64,000 nucleotides of DNA from NCBI RefSeq assembly GCF_033807575.1, contig NC_084714.1:1954501-2018500 (forward strand). The letters are read 5' to 3'. Each line of letters starts with the position of its first letter. Position 1 is the stretch's first letter. Shown one piece after another: positions 33,440 to 44,365 of the stretch. The notes beneath the pieces were generated by a model that had not been told where the DNA came from, did not search any database, and worked only from the letters and a program-made list of their open reading frames with translations. Position numbers and translations under genes: made by a program. This stretch comes from Cydia pomonella. Its lineage: Eukaryota; Arthropoda; Insecta; Lepidoptera; Tortricidae.

Positions 33440-33565
33440 AAATAAAGTTACGCTGGCTCTAACCCTACACCTCTGACCCGAGATTTAAATCCCTCCTAAA
33501 CTGTAGAAGAGTATCCCAATATGGGACCGGCAAGAAACTCGGCGGGACACATATTTTCAAAACAT
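33440..33565 (-). repeat. Dispersed repeat G, minus copy
   Basis: CTCTAACCCTACACCTCTGACC and GCAAGAAACTCGGCGGGACA recur in reverse complement at 40487-40612. Probably a non-LTR 3' region; class uncertain. Confidence 0.6.
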
Positions 33566-33770
33566 TACATCTTAAGTCTTATAACTAACATTAAATAAAA
33601 AAATACAATTTAAATTAATATGGAATAAAAAAACAGAACCGTCATTAAGGACCCATTTATTAGTCGAACATTTTCGTTCACAATCTACGAACGTCATTGG
33701 GGCATATTTAATCGTTGACATTGGTTTAAGGAAGTCTGTGTTGTACGGATACGGAACAGGGTCATTTTTT

Positions 33771-34050
33771 TAGGGTTCCGTACCCAAAGGGTCAAACGGG
33801 ACCCTATTACTGAGACTTCGCTGTCCGTCCGTCCGTCCGTCACCAGGCTGTATTTCATGAACCGTGATAGCTAGACAGTTGAAATTTTCACAGATGATGT
33901 ATTTCTGTTGCCGCTATAACAACAAATACTAAAAACAGAATAAAATAAATATCTAAGGGGGCTTCCATACAACAAACATTTTTTTTTTGCCGTTTTTATA
34001 TATAATGGTACGGAACGCTTCGTGCGCGAGTCCGACTCGCACTCGCCCGG
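33771..34050 (+). repeat. Dispersed repeat family D, copy without 5S module
   Basis: Starts GGGTTCCGTACCCAAAGGGT, has the tetranucleotide run CCGTCCGTCCGTCCGTC, the core TTGCCGCTATAACAACAAAT, then CTTCCATACAACAAACA, and ends GGTACGGAACGC ... GAGTCCGACTCGCACTCG. The same layout occurs at 48732-49015. Copies at 37555 and 41355 replace the CTTCCATACAACAAACA stretch with 5S-like sequence. Confidence 0.78.
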
Positions 34051-34422
34051 TTATCCCAACCTTATGAATGTTCAAGAATAACAAATAAAAATAAGCAATA
34101 CTAAGATTGAATTAAACTAAATCAATATATAAAAATATGTTGTGACAATCATCCATATACCGACCCATTTCCACAATACTCGACTTCGTTGACTTCAAAA
34201 TTAACTTTTGAATATTAAGATAGTAAGTACGAGTAATGCATTCCCAAAATTATCACTTAAAAGATAGTGGTACTTTATCTGTATCACAAAGCTGTATGAT
34301 AAAATAAGTCCTACTTTTTCTAAGCAACCAAATACACTACAGAATTTATACAGTATGGGTGTGGTGTAGAAACCTAGAAAGAATAAATCTTGTAAGTTAA
34401 GTGTAAAGTAGAATGAACGACT

Positions 34423-34535
34423 GAGGGCCTACCGCGAACCACGTTCGACGTGTTGCCTCCCTGTCACACTTACGTACGAATTTACGAGTGGGACAGAGAG
34501 GCAACATATCGAACGTGGTTCGCGGTAGGCCCTCT
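34423..34535. mobile_element. Foldback MITE (GGCCTACCGCGAA type)
   Basis: Arms GAGGGCCTACCGCGAACCAC ... GACGTGTTGCCTC pair with the right half in reverse complement. A near-identical element sits at 46144-46259 inside a LINE remnant, and a relative at 45212-45346. Confidence 0.82.
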
Positions 34536-34704
34536 GCTCTTAGCATTGGAGAGCTGCTTGCTTATGCATTACGTGGGTGCATACATTCTCAGGCGAGTTT
34601 CATTGCATCGCTAACGGGTTCTCTACGAACAGATGGAGTTTTCTGAAAGTAGATAAACCTGGTGACGCTGTTGTGTTCTCGTCAAGAGTATGAAGTACTG
34701 AGAG

Positions 34705-35044
34705 CATTAATAGTAAGATAGATAGATAGATAAAATCTTTATTCAACCACAACTTACATGCTTTGTGACACAAACAAATAACAAGAGAAAAAGAAAATTG
34801 ACAAGAGACAAAGAAAAAGTAACATACAATTTGACACTAATATCAATAACAATGTATTACGTGTCTTATTTTTAGATTAGTAGAGATATTAGTAGAGGGT
34901 CATGTGTTGTGGTAAAGAATAGGCGCTGACTCAGCATAAATGCTGCGGAGACCACAGCGCTGATCTTCCGTCAGAACCTTAAAACCTACACTAATAAACG
35001 ACCAGTGCAGCGCTAGTCAATGTACTTATATGTTTAAATATATA
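34705..35044 (-). mobile_element. LINE 3' end with (TATC)n tail
   Basis: The minus strand reads GGTTGAATAAAGATTTTATC followed by TATC units, with CAGCGCTGTGGTCTCCGCAG further upstream. It has the form AATAAA plus microsatellite seen in the CR1-like element. The BEL insertion begins at its far edge. Confidence 0.55.
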
Positions 35045-35064
35045 CTTATTGTTAACGCCTCGTA

Positions 35065-35880
35065 AGGGCTGTTCACATCGAACTTGTGACCGATCTGACC
35101 AGTGAAACATTCATGGCCGCACTGCACCGATTCATAGCCCGCAGAGGAAAACCTGCACATATTTACTCTGATAACGGTCGTTGTTTTGTGGGAGCCTGCA
35201 CTGAATTATCTCGATTCCTTAAACAAAGTTCAAATCAAATAAGTTCTGATGCATCAAAAATATCAATAAAATTCCGCTTTTCACCTGCTTATAGTCCCCA
35301 TTTTAATGGTTTAGCGGAGAGTGCAGTTCGGTCAGTCAAACATCATTAAAAGCGAATTATTTCTGGTACCAACTTAACCTATGAAGAACTGAATACCGTT
35401 TTAATTATGACCGAGGCAATTTTAAACGGAAGACCCCTCACTCCTTTATCTTCAGATCCTTCAGCCCTCACTCCGTCACATTTTTTGATCGGACGAACAG
35501 ACACGTTGCTCCCATCTCCCCAGGCCCCTGAATCTGCTGCCATCTGCACCTTGTCACGTTACATGCGAGTTCAACGACTGAAGGCCCACGTTTGGCATCC
35601 ATTTTACAATGAATATATTTCAGAGCTCCAAAAACGTCACAAATGGACCAAAGATGGAGGACAACTCAAATTAGGAGAAATGATGCTTGTCAAGGACGAC
35701 CGACTGCCTCCAAAGCAATGGTTACTGGGTCGAGTAACACAACTTTATCCCGGCACTGATGGAATATCCCGAATGGCCGATGTACTCACCATGTCTGGAA
35801 CTGTCCGGCGCGCCTTCAATCGCCTATGCCCATTTCCAGTAGAAGACAAGAGCTCGGTTCCTGGGGGGCCAATATGTTAA
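35065..35880 (+). pseudogene. BEL/Pao integrase C-terminal half, one nonsense codon
   Basis: The frame reads RAVHIELVTDLTSETF, then IYSDNG with the second catalytic Asp and HFNGLAESAVRSVKHH with the catalytic Glu, then a BEL/Pao C-terminal domain (KRHKWTKDGGQLKLGEMMLV ... PKQWLLGRVTQLYPGTDGI). The first catalytic Asp and the zinc-binding domain are lost with the deletion. A single TAA at 35347-35349 interrupts an otherwise continuous frame. The natural stop TAA is formed by the first bases of the LTR. A G-rich stretch (CTGGGGGGCC) just before the LTR may be the polypurine tract. Confidence 0.85.
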
Positions 35881-36110
35881 CGCCTCGTATATGTGTGCCA
35901 TGCATGAGACACACATACACACACAGCGATAGCAGCGCGGGCGCGGCCCACGCCCCACTCTTCATCTAACCAGCAACGCATACGTACATATAGTACTTAC
36001 CTACCATGTAGTTTATTATTACTCATTAAAGTGTTAAATTTTGGAAGCTCCTGCATTATTTCTCCACCTAAGTCCACCGCCCGTATCTGGAAGTCGCTCC
36101 TGCTTCTTCA
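35875..36110 (+). repeat. BEL/Pao 3' LTR, 236 bp
   Basis: Runs TGTTAACGCC to CTTCTTCA (TG...CA). Contains a GC-rich stretch (GCGCGGGCGCGGCCCACG) and ATTAAAG, a possible polyadenylation signal. The left LTR is reduced to its first 15 bp at 35050-35064. Confidence 0.85.
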
Positions 36111-36115
36111 CTTAT

Positions 36116-36576
36116 GTTAGTAAGGGTTAGAACAAGGCGCCAAAGGCATCATAATTTTCAGTCACTCCTACAATCTCTAAATATAAATATAAAAATTGAA
36201 AGCTAATTATAGAGATATGATACTTTGCCGTTATAATTCTGATTCTTCTTGTTACCATGTATAATAATAGATAGTAAACCAATACAAGTGCAGCTTATAA
36301 ATAGTCAGACCTGATAGACTAGAGCACTAGAAGCTAGAATTATAAATAGATGATCTGGTTCAACGCGGTTCATTGCCATATAAAACGATAAAAGAATAAT
36401 GTCGATAAGAAGTTTTATTGGTATTAATTTCAACAGATCTCCGGTGATCATAAGTAAATTATACTATATGATTAATGATGGTGAAGCCTAATTCATTTCG
36501 GCCCTAGGGCCACGGCCAGTCCTCCGCTTTCTTTGAGCGGGTTTTCAATTTTCATGGCCCTAGCAGGTTAGTGTAT
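36116..36576. other. Intergenic, no gene seen
   Basis: AT-rich, no recognisable element. Confidence 0.45.
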
Positions 36577-36584
36577 GTTTCATC

Positions 36585-37027
36585 CAGGGCTGCCAGATCG
36601 TATAATTCGATACGAATTTCGTATAATCGGACTGATTATCGTATCTATTATGTATAATTGGATACGAAAAAACACGAATGGTTATTTCGCATTTTTATAT
36701 CAGCACACACATTAACAGATGGATTGCCAACTTGATAATACGATACGGTAACGGTTTGAGTGGTTTTTCTCTATAGACTCACCACTTGATCGGTTTGGTG
36801 TTCTTTATGATGGGTGTTTTTTATTATGTGAGACGCGTTTTACTTTTTTGTGCTGTGTTTCGGCGCTACTTATTAAAAGATTTTAGTTACTATTTACTTA
36901 ATACAAGTCGTTGTTTGAAGTAAGCACTAAAAAAATCGGGTATAATCGTTTTCGTATAATGCCATCGAATTTCGTATAATTTTTGACGTTGGACTGTATA
37001 ATCAAGATTTATGTACTGGCAGCCCTG
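36585..37027. mobile_element. Non-autonomous hAT element, 443 bp
   Basis: Ends CAGGGCTGCCAG and its exact inverse CTGGCAGCCCTG. GTTTCATC flanks both sides (36577-36584 and 37028-37035), an 8-bp hAT-type duplication. The interior repeats CGTATAAT and GATACGAA motifs near both ends and has no transposase. Confidence 0.92.
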
Positions 37028-37316
37028 GTTTCATCATCAAAATCACATCAATTTTATTGTAAAAAAAAATAGTTTTTATAAGATAATTTGTTTTTAATCG
37101 CTGCTGACTGTACATGTCACTCTATATAAGTCTTCCGCCACCGTACCATAGTTATTACTCCTGTAATGAAATCCGCCTTCATTAATCTTAGTAATAGTAA
37201 TGTATCCGTATACCATGTTTCTTGTGAACTAATCTATTATTCTGAGGCTTTCAATATAAACTTAGTTCTCAGACAATATTGGATAGAGGGATCCCAAACT
37301 GTAAGTTGCTACGGTT

Positions 37317-37520
37317 CAGGGATCAGAAACCGGTATTTTTTGTATGGGAACGAAAACGGTATTTTTTCGTTCTTTGTTAATTACTTAATTTCTAATTAGG
37401 CAATCTAATAATACGAAGTCGTTATCTGAAAACACAACTGAGTCCTACATTTAGAGTATAAAATAAACCGAAATATATGGTTATTTCGATGTTTTTGCAA
37501 AAAACCGGTTCCGATCCCTG
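37317..37520. mobile_element. hAT MITE, 204 bp, second copy
   Basis: Same family and same 204-bp length as 19292-19495 but in the opposite orientation. CTACGGTT flanks both sides (37309-37316 and 37521-37528). Confidence 0.92.
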
Positions 37521-37554
37521 CTACGGTTACCGTACTTGGAGGGCTTTCAGTTTT

Positions 37555-37843
37555 TAGGGTTCCGTACCCAACGAGTCAAACGGGACCCTATTACTGAGAC
37601 TCCGCTGTCTGTCCATCCGTCTGTCACCAGGCTGTATCTCGTGAACCGTGATAGTTAGCCAGTTGAAATTTAGTCTACAGATTATGTACTTCTGTTGCCG
37701 CTATAACAACAAATACTAAAAACAGAATAAAATAAATATTTATTTCCAATCTCGAGGTTATCATCCAATCACCGAAGTTAAGCAACGTCGGGCGGGGTCA
37801 GTACTTGGATGGGTGACCGTTTTTATAGATAATGGTACGGAAC
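37555..37843 (+). repeat. Dispersed repeat family D carrying a 5S rRNA-like module
   Basis: Has the family D start (GGGTTCCGTACCCAACGAGT), core (TTGCCGCTATAACAACAAAT) and end (TTTTTATAGATAATGGTACG). Between AAATAAATATTTA and TTTTTATAGA it contains 5S-like sequence in place of the usual CTTCCATACAACAAACA segment. Confidence 0.8.
37751..37819 (+). repeat. 5S rRNA-derived segment, 69 bp
   Basis: Contains ATCACCGAAGTTAAGCAACG, TCGGGC, and GTACTTGGATGGGTGACCG, in the order and spacing of the middle of eukaryotic 5S rRNA. This is the region that holds the internal Pol III control elements (A box and C box). The 5' third and 3' end of 5S are absent, so it is not a functional 5S gene. Confidence 0.88.
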
Positions 37844-38143
37844 TTCCTACTACTACTACTGCCTGCTGCTTGCTACTTCCTGTGCAACGTGTTCTTGACG
37901 AACAAACGTCATGAAGACTTTATTAGCAAGGGCAGACTCTAAGCAAAATCATGAAAGGATAAAGTTGGCTCGATAGAAAAAAATCACGAAAACATGTCTA
38001 ATTTTCACCTGTGTTCAGTTGTATATATATTGTTACCCTGTATACCATAGCAGTATAATTTTATTAAAAAATTACTAGTGATATAGCCGACTGATCTAAA
38101 AAAAATAATTAGAAACAAATATATTTTTATTACAGTAAAAACG

Positions 38144-38244
38144 GGTCACTCACGTATTTTAAGTCGGTCCGCCAACGCAAGCTCCTGACTCGGTACGGAG
38201 TGAAACATGTCAAGCGTTTTTCGACTTAAAATACGTGAGTGACC
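38144..38244. mobile_element. Foldback with about 24-bp near-perfect arms
   Basis: GGTCACTCACGTATTTTAAG plus TCG on the left is matched by its reverse complement on the right. The loop contains CGGTACGGAGTGAAACATG. Confidence 0.8.
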
Positions 38245-38404
38245 TTTTCTAATGTATTTTAATATGTCTGTGTCTCACGTAAGATTTGGTAATAAACATA
38301 TCTTCCGCGACGGTCATATCTTCCCTAGGAAGTTCCGTTCCTTTTAATTTCCTAGATTTACGGTCCCTTTTAATACAATCTTCGTACTATGGCGTCTGTC
38401 CTGA

Positions 38405-38577
38405 ACCTTCATGGGCGTCCGCTAACGCGAGCGGGTGCACGGAGCAGGCGCACGCCATCGCGGGTGCCATTGTAGGCAAAATCCGTCGCACGCGTCTGCG
38501 TCAGTTAGCAACGCTCATACTATATTTCGATAACCCGCTCTGTGCAACCGCGCCAGCTAGCGGACGGCCTTTAACTT
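38405..38577. mobile_element. Harbinger-like MITE, relative of 22155-22305
   Basis: GGGCGTCCGCTAACGCGAGC on the left and CGCCAGCTAGCGGACGGCC on the right are imperfect inverted repeats, and internal CGTCAGTTAGCAACGCTCAT matches the 22.2-kb element. The target duplication is not clear. Confidence 0.62.
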
Positions 38578-38639
38578 ACCTTCTACGTAAAGTGATTATC
38601 ATATCACCCTAGCGCCACATCCGGAACCCGCGCATAAAT

Positions 38640-40486
38640 GTCATGTCTCGCGTGAACTAATCCATTATGAAGATATCAATAAACTAAGTTGATGTCACAC
38701 TTACACGTTATTAGATGGCTTTTAATTGCTTTACGACCGCGGCGTTAACAACTTCTACAGCGCAATGTTAAGCCATATTTAGACGGTACGAGATCTTGCA
38801 TTCAATATTTGGCACATTGCTTATAAGTTTTCATCATGATTAAACCTAATTTTCCGTCAAGCATACCGTTTTTGATCTACGAGCAAAAAACTAAAAAGAG
38901 CAAAAATGTATGCACAGTGTGCATTGCACACCTCCTGGGATGGAGCAAACAAAGATATTAAGACGATGTCCAGCTCGCTGGGAATTAATTCTTCGAAAAA
39001 TTCTAATTTGATTGCCCTTATAACAAAATACAATTAATTTATTCGATCGACAAAATATCGCAATGTCACGAAAATCGCATCACGCAGTTATTGCCTTGTC
39101 GTCTCTTTCGTACGTTTTGGAATAGACAAAAAACAAACAATAAAACAGTGAAGGTAAACAGCATAGTTATAAACGTCATAAACGTGTCAATTGTCGCTAT
39201 TCAAAGAGACTCGCCAGATACGGTCAGCAATAATGACAATAGCAACACTAACAAGAGGTTAGGAGGATAATGGAACAACCTTGTTTGCTGACCGTACTGT
39301 AATGTAATAATTAGGACAGGTTTATTGTATATTTATTGTTTATAAAAACTAAACCTAAATATATCAGAACTTAAATATAAATATAAACTGAATATGTATA
39401 AAAAAACTACCTACCTATTGGCTACCGGGCCGTCCCCGGTGCAAAGGTGCCCATCACGCTCGCTGCATTGCCACGTTGGATTGCGATGGATAGCCTTTGC
39501 ATCAGGAAAAACCCAGAGCGGGGGTCAAGGCCCCTTTCTAGCAGGCGACGACCCTGATCCCGGAGGAAGGACTTATTGTTTATATGGTATTAGGATTAAT
39601 TGCGTATTGGCTAATAATAGAGAGTTGGTAATCGGATCTAAGCGATAGACAGTGTCTATGCGTATTCAATGAGGATATATAAACGCGCGAAGTTAAAAAC
39701 AGATGGCGCTGCTAACGTTTAGGTTCCCATTTCCGTGAGTACCAGTTTCAGGTTTTGATTTTAAAAAGACAAATTTTGATTACAGTTATAAGAAGTAGTT
39801 AATTACAGATTTTGATTACAGTTAGAGCGATCAAAATATTTCGGAGCTGTCACCTGATATCCGTGACAGAGTAAGGACGATGCCGTAATGCCAGCCGTAT
39901 CACAGAGAGCTTATATTATGTGTGCAGATAAAACAGTGTAAGTAACATGTGTACATAACTTGGCATTATGTAGCAGTCACATAAACTGCTATTATCACAC
40001 TGCTTAAGTACAGGGATCCATAAGAGAACCAGAAAAGCCAAAAAAAAATCGGCATGGGTTTCTCGTAATTTACACCGTAATTTATCTTATACCGGTTCTT
40101 TTCAAATATCGCTTTGCAAAAGACAAGGTATTCATTTAATTGTCTTTATTGAGGAAATACGACTGTTTATCTTCAAGGGACGTTTCCAGAAATAAAAGTG
40201 GAATCTTTAAAAACCCTATTAAAGTTTTGTTTCTTTTATATTCAAATTCTTAAAACAAAACTGAGACGGAATTAAATAGTCGTCAGAAGATCTTAAGTCA
40301 TTTTTATTATTGGAACTTAAGTTTCATGTATTAATTTCCAGCAGTTTTATCCTCTTTCCGCCCAGACATTAAAACTTCGTATACCTACCTACCTACTGTA
40401 CCTAATTGCATGATTTCTATAGTAATTTAAATTGTATATTTTCTTATTTAATGCATGTTAATTAACATGTATTGTTTTGAAAAGAC
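38640..40486. other. Intergenic, no gene seen
   Basis: Mostly AT-rich. A GC-richer patch at 39415-39570 (ACCGGGCCGTCCCCGGTGC ...) could be a repeat fragment but has no second copy here. No coding support. Confidence 0.45.
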
Positions 40487-40612
40487 GTGTCCCGCCGAGT
40501 TTCTTGCCGGTCCATATTGGGATACCCTCCTTCAATTGAGGGGGGATTTAAATCTTCTCGGGTCAGAGGTGTAGGGTTAGAGCCGGTGTAGTTTTATTTG
40601 AAGTTCATAAGC
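40487..40612 (+). repeat. Dispersed repeat G, plus copy
   Basis: TGTCCCGCCGAGTTTCTTGC ... GGTCAGAGGTGTAGGGTTAG, the inverse of 33440-33565. Confidence 0.6.
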
Positions 40613-40619
40613 GCATTGT

Positions 40620-41350
40620 AATAAATACTTACTAGAATAATAAACTATCTTCATCTTGCCAAAGCAAATGCGATTTTGATATCTCAGAAAAAAAGATTCA
40701 AATTACAATGGAACGGGGGACTTTTTTAAAGTCCTCTGGGCGGATAGAGGTTAAACAAATTCTCTGCATATTTAGAAATTTGATACTATAACTTTTTTAA
40801 ATTAAAGATCTTAATCAAAAACGTTTATGTTTACTAACACGTTACTTTGAATGTGTGCGAGAATTTGAATGTGTTTGTGACGTAAGCAGCAGAACACCAG
40901 TCTCTCAAACTCTGCAGGGACAACAATATCATAAACCTAATTTATATGATGATTCCAAAGTCCAAAATTTTAAGTCTAATTGGGACTGCAATCCGTTACA
41001 AGTGTGTGTGGTTATTAAATTATTACTATTGAAAGATGTAAGCAATAGAAGCCAAAATTGGGTGTATTTAGACCTAAAGATTAGAAGGAAAATAATATGC
41101 AAATTAGTGTCCTTGCTACATGTTAACAAACAGATTACATTACGCAACGCGTTTTAAACAACTGTATGCAAGGCATCGCTTTTGGAAGCTGGAAGGTATA
41201 ACATGAAAGTATAAAGTATAACATATAGGCCAGTTAAAAAGCGACAAATTAAAAAGCGACAAATTCGGACATCGGACATATCCATATCTTAAAACTGAAA
41301 TAGATGTCATATTTAAAGAAAAAGTGACGAAACCACTTAAAAAAACGCAC
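40620..41350. other. Intergenic, no gene seen
   Basis: A 100-codon frame at 40855-41157 has no recognisable motif and overlaps a similar-sized antisense frame; I do not call it a gene. Confidence 0.4.
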
Positions 41351-41354
41351 AGGA

Positions 41355-41637
41355 AGGGTTCCGTACCATTATCTATAAAAACGGTCACCCATCCAAGTAC
41401 TAACCCTGCCCGACGTTGCTTAACTTCGGTGATTGGATGAGAACCTCGAGATTGGAAAGAAATATTTATTTTATTCTGTTTTTAGTATTTGTTGTTATAG
41501 CGGCAACAGAAATACATAATCTGTAGAAATTTCAACTGGCTAACTATACAGCCTGGTGACAGACGGACGGACGGATGGACGGACAGCGGAGTCTCAGTAA
41601 TAGAGTACCGTTTGACCCTTTGGGTACGGAACCCTAA
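41355..41637 (-). repeat. Dispersed repeat family D with 5S rRNA-like module, minus copy
   Basis: Reverse-oriented counterpart of 37555-37843: it starts (minus strand) at GGGTTCCGTACCCAAAGGGT, includes the CCGTCC run and the 5S-like module, and ends at GGTACGGAACCC. The same junctions in two copies show that the module moved with the repeat. Confidence 0.8.
41382..41450 (-). repeat. 5S rRNA-derived segment, 69 bp, minus copy
   Basis: Same 69-bp extent as 37751-37819 with a few substitutions; here the sequence (TCGGGCAGGGTTAGTACTTG) is slightly closer to a standard 5S rRNA. Confidence 0.88.
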
Positions 41638-41639
41638 AA

Positions 41640-42644
41640 ACACCAAAATATTTGTTAAAATGATTTGTCCCCCAAGTTATATTCTGATATATTGGGCAAC
41701 CCGGATTTAATTCCGCTATTTCGTAACCGTTTAGTGTGCAGGGTTCAAATATCAAAATATGCGTATCGGTTTAAATCGAGTTTTCTAGACACATTGTGAC
41801 TGAAACAGTTAGCCAGACTATATCTCTGTACCCGACTCGCCGTACAGATACACGTTTTCGGGCTTTCCAATCGGTATCGCAGGACACACCGATCCGGCCT
41901 AGCGACTTTCACTGCGCTTTCTACGGGGCGCAGCGGTGCACGGTGCAAAAATACTTTTAAACTGTTTGACTCACAGACCGAGAGATACGTAATGATTATG
42001 AAGCGTTTGCCGCGCTAATGCTACCCGCAGCACTAGCCAATCGCTAATAGAAAACGGCAGTCAAAACTTATAAATGGTTGGAAATTGTGACGTGACTTTT
42101 CGAAGTATCTGTCATCGAGATCCAGTTTTTCAATTCGTTTGGCGTTTGTCATCATAGGCCCCCTGATCATGTTCTTTTCTTTTATAGTTATTATTACTTA
42201 TCACATTAAAACAGGTGGTAAATGTCGAGGTAACTGAAAAAAGCGGTATGCCGTCATGGTTCCATACTGAATTAGTACGGGAGAACATATGTGCGACCAT
42301 GAGTTGCCTTACGCTCTACTCGTATCTTGTAGTTGAGGAGTCCGTCCGTCCGTACTATAATTCAGGTCAGACTCGCCAGACGGAAGCCAGATGGCATTGG
42401 CAGTAGGAATGCCCGGATGATTTGCAGTAACCTAAAACGTATTTCCAAACCGTTTGAAGTCGCTCGAATACGAGTATGCAAGAACGATAGCGGCAGATAT
42501 CGAAATATCAGCGCACGAATGATCGTTGCGAAAAAATTTACTTGAGAAAGGGTTTTACGAGTAGCAGGCATTTTTATTACACACTTTTATTTAGCTTTCC
42601 CTGTTTCTTGGTATTTGTTTGGGTCTTCTTATAACTTAAATATG
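41640..42644. other. Intergenic, no gene seen
   Basis: No recognisable repeat with a second copy here and no supported coding frame. Confidence 0.45.
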
Positions 42645-43085
42645 AACCACTTCCTGGTATTTATCCGATTCAGCTGAAATTTGGAGTATGATTTTTTTTT
42701 TGTACATATGGCTCGCCTGATGGTAAGCAGTCTCCGTAGCCTATGGACGCCTGCAATTCCAGAGGTGTTAGGTACATGCCCGTTGCCGACCCTAACACTC
42801 GTTGAGCTCTGGCAACCTTATTTACTCACTGGCATCCTTATTGGCTTCGGTTTTCTGTAAGGTGGAGGTACTTCCCCAGTTGGGCTCTGCTCTCGATCTG
42901 GAATGACATTCGCTGTGCTGTGCCCTGCGGGCCCTGCCACACAAATCGAGATGACATTCACAATCCTCATACCTCTCTTTTGGACTTAGTTTAAGGTACT
43001 TTCTTAATTCCGATAACAATGCAATTATCTGATGCTGCTGATCTGATGATGCAGACGGAAGGTAGCAAACGGAACTACTCGATGG
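42645..43085 (-). mobile_element. SINE family B inserted into a family E repeat
   Basis: Family E flanks (CCACTTCCTGGTATT ... GCTGAAATTTGG on the left; TGCTGATCTGATGATGCAGA on the right) are separated by a family B SINE at about 42699-43005 (T-run, GCCTGATGGTAAGCAGTCTC, GTAAGGTGGAGGTACTTCCC, CATACCTCTC). Confidence 0.65.
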
Positions 43086-43666
43086 AAAAACACAAACACA
43101 TCTAGTTTAGGTTTATTACAAAGGTCTCCAAAGGTATACCTACATGATAGACATGCAAATGCAGAGTAAGGTGTTATCTTAACGAAATCTACGCTTCCCG
43201 ACTAATTGATGAAACAGTCTACATAACAGCTATGTTATGTAACAAGATGAGCAGCCTAGTCGTTTCCTATAGAATTACGGTTATGTAAGGTGCAATTGTT
43301 AATTAACACGTTATATAGAACATATTCCTTCATTTAACTATCTTCCTTAATATGTCAGCCTTACGAATACCACTTATTATGTCATCATTAGTTCGTGTGA
43401 GTTCTATCAGGGCCTATGGCGAGCATGTGCATGAGCTGTTTCTAACTTTCTTGCATATTCGAGTGATGGACAGGTCCGACAGGTAGATAATGAAATTTCG
43501 CTTTCGATGTTCACGTTAGGCTCCCAAGCGTCACGTTTTAACATTTACACATGCTTCACTCCAATTCTAGGAGTCTGATTGACCTGGCATTTGTACTTCT
43601 ATCATAATATGGAGCAGATCCAAAAACCTGGCCCAAAGTACTACCTACTCGACGGGAAAACGTAAC

Positions 43667-43990
43667 CGAGGCTCGAAAACCGGTTAAATTTCCAAACCGT
43701 CATCATGTACTTGGCGCAAAACCTTTTAATTTCGGTTTTACTTGAAAAACAGTTATTTTTAAACCGGTTATTTAAACAGGTTTTGTCCGGTTTAGAACAA
43801 TGAAAACCGGTTTCTTCCTATTTCGGTGTCTGTGTTTACGTGTCACATCACCAGGCCGACCAGCCGTAGTGTCGCTCTCGTTTTTAGGTTACAATAAAGT
43901 TCTCAAAACGATCGCGTTCTTATAAAAGTTCGGTGGAAAACCGAAATAAACCGGTATTTGCCGGTTTTTAAAAACCGGTACCGAGCCTTG
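43667..43990. mobile_element. hAT MITE, 324 bp (AAACCGGT family)
   Basis: Ends CGAGGCTCGAAAACCGGTT and, inverted, CAAGGCTCGGTACCGGTTT. AACGTAAC flanks both sides (43659-43666 and 43991-43998). Many internal AAACCGG motifs. Relatives are at 59356-59565 and 59574-60122. Confidence 0.9.
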
Positions 43991-44124
43991 AACGTAACAA
44001 TGTCGACATGGTCCAAAGTCGAATTTGGGTAAATTAGACACAGACAGTAGACACTTAAGATGACTTTGATAAACTTGTTCCTGTATTATTTTGTACAAGC
44101 TTTTATTTAACTTGCCATGTGAGT

Positions 44125-44365
44125 ATGTATGTATGTATGTTAGTGTGGGTTTTAACCCAATATTCTTGGAAGCAAAATTTGCCCCACTTCCCGATTTCCG
44201 ATTGCGCTGAAATTTTGCACACATTGCATAAATATGTAATTGTGTTTGGGGTCGTTAGAATTGTCTCGATGAGTATCAATTGCCTGTGGAAAGAAAATTA
44301 AAATCAACAAAAATGATTTTTTTGTCAAAAAAATATTACCCGTAAACATTATTGTATGTAACATG
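44125..44365 (+). repeat. Dispersed repeat family E copy
   Basis: CCCACTTCCCGATTTCCGAT, GCTGAAATTTTGCACACAT, GTTTGGGGTCGTTAGAATTG and GAGTATCAATTGCCTGTGGA correspond in order to 645-905. A short (TATG)n precedes it. Confidence 0.6.

Larger units (their letters stand above)
35045..36115 (+). mobile_element. BEL/Pao LTR retrotransposon, internally deleted, with CTTAT target duplication
   Basis: The unit 35050-36110 begins with the first 15 bp of its LTR (TGTTAACGCCTCGTA), jumps directly into the integrase coding region, and ends with a full 236-bp LTR. CTTAT flanks both outer ends (35045-35049 and 36111-36115). Everything between base 15 of the left LTR and the integrase core (leader, gag, protease, RT, RNase H) is missing. 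The correct target duplication shows that both outer ends are original. Confidence 0.85.

Noticed and set aside
37751..37819. Functional 5S rRNA gene
   Set aside because: Only the middle 69 bp of 5S are present and they are embedded in a dispersed repeat.
40855..41157. 100-codon frame
   Set aside because: No motif, overlapped by an antisense frame of similar length, no splice or promoter support.
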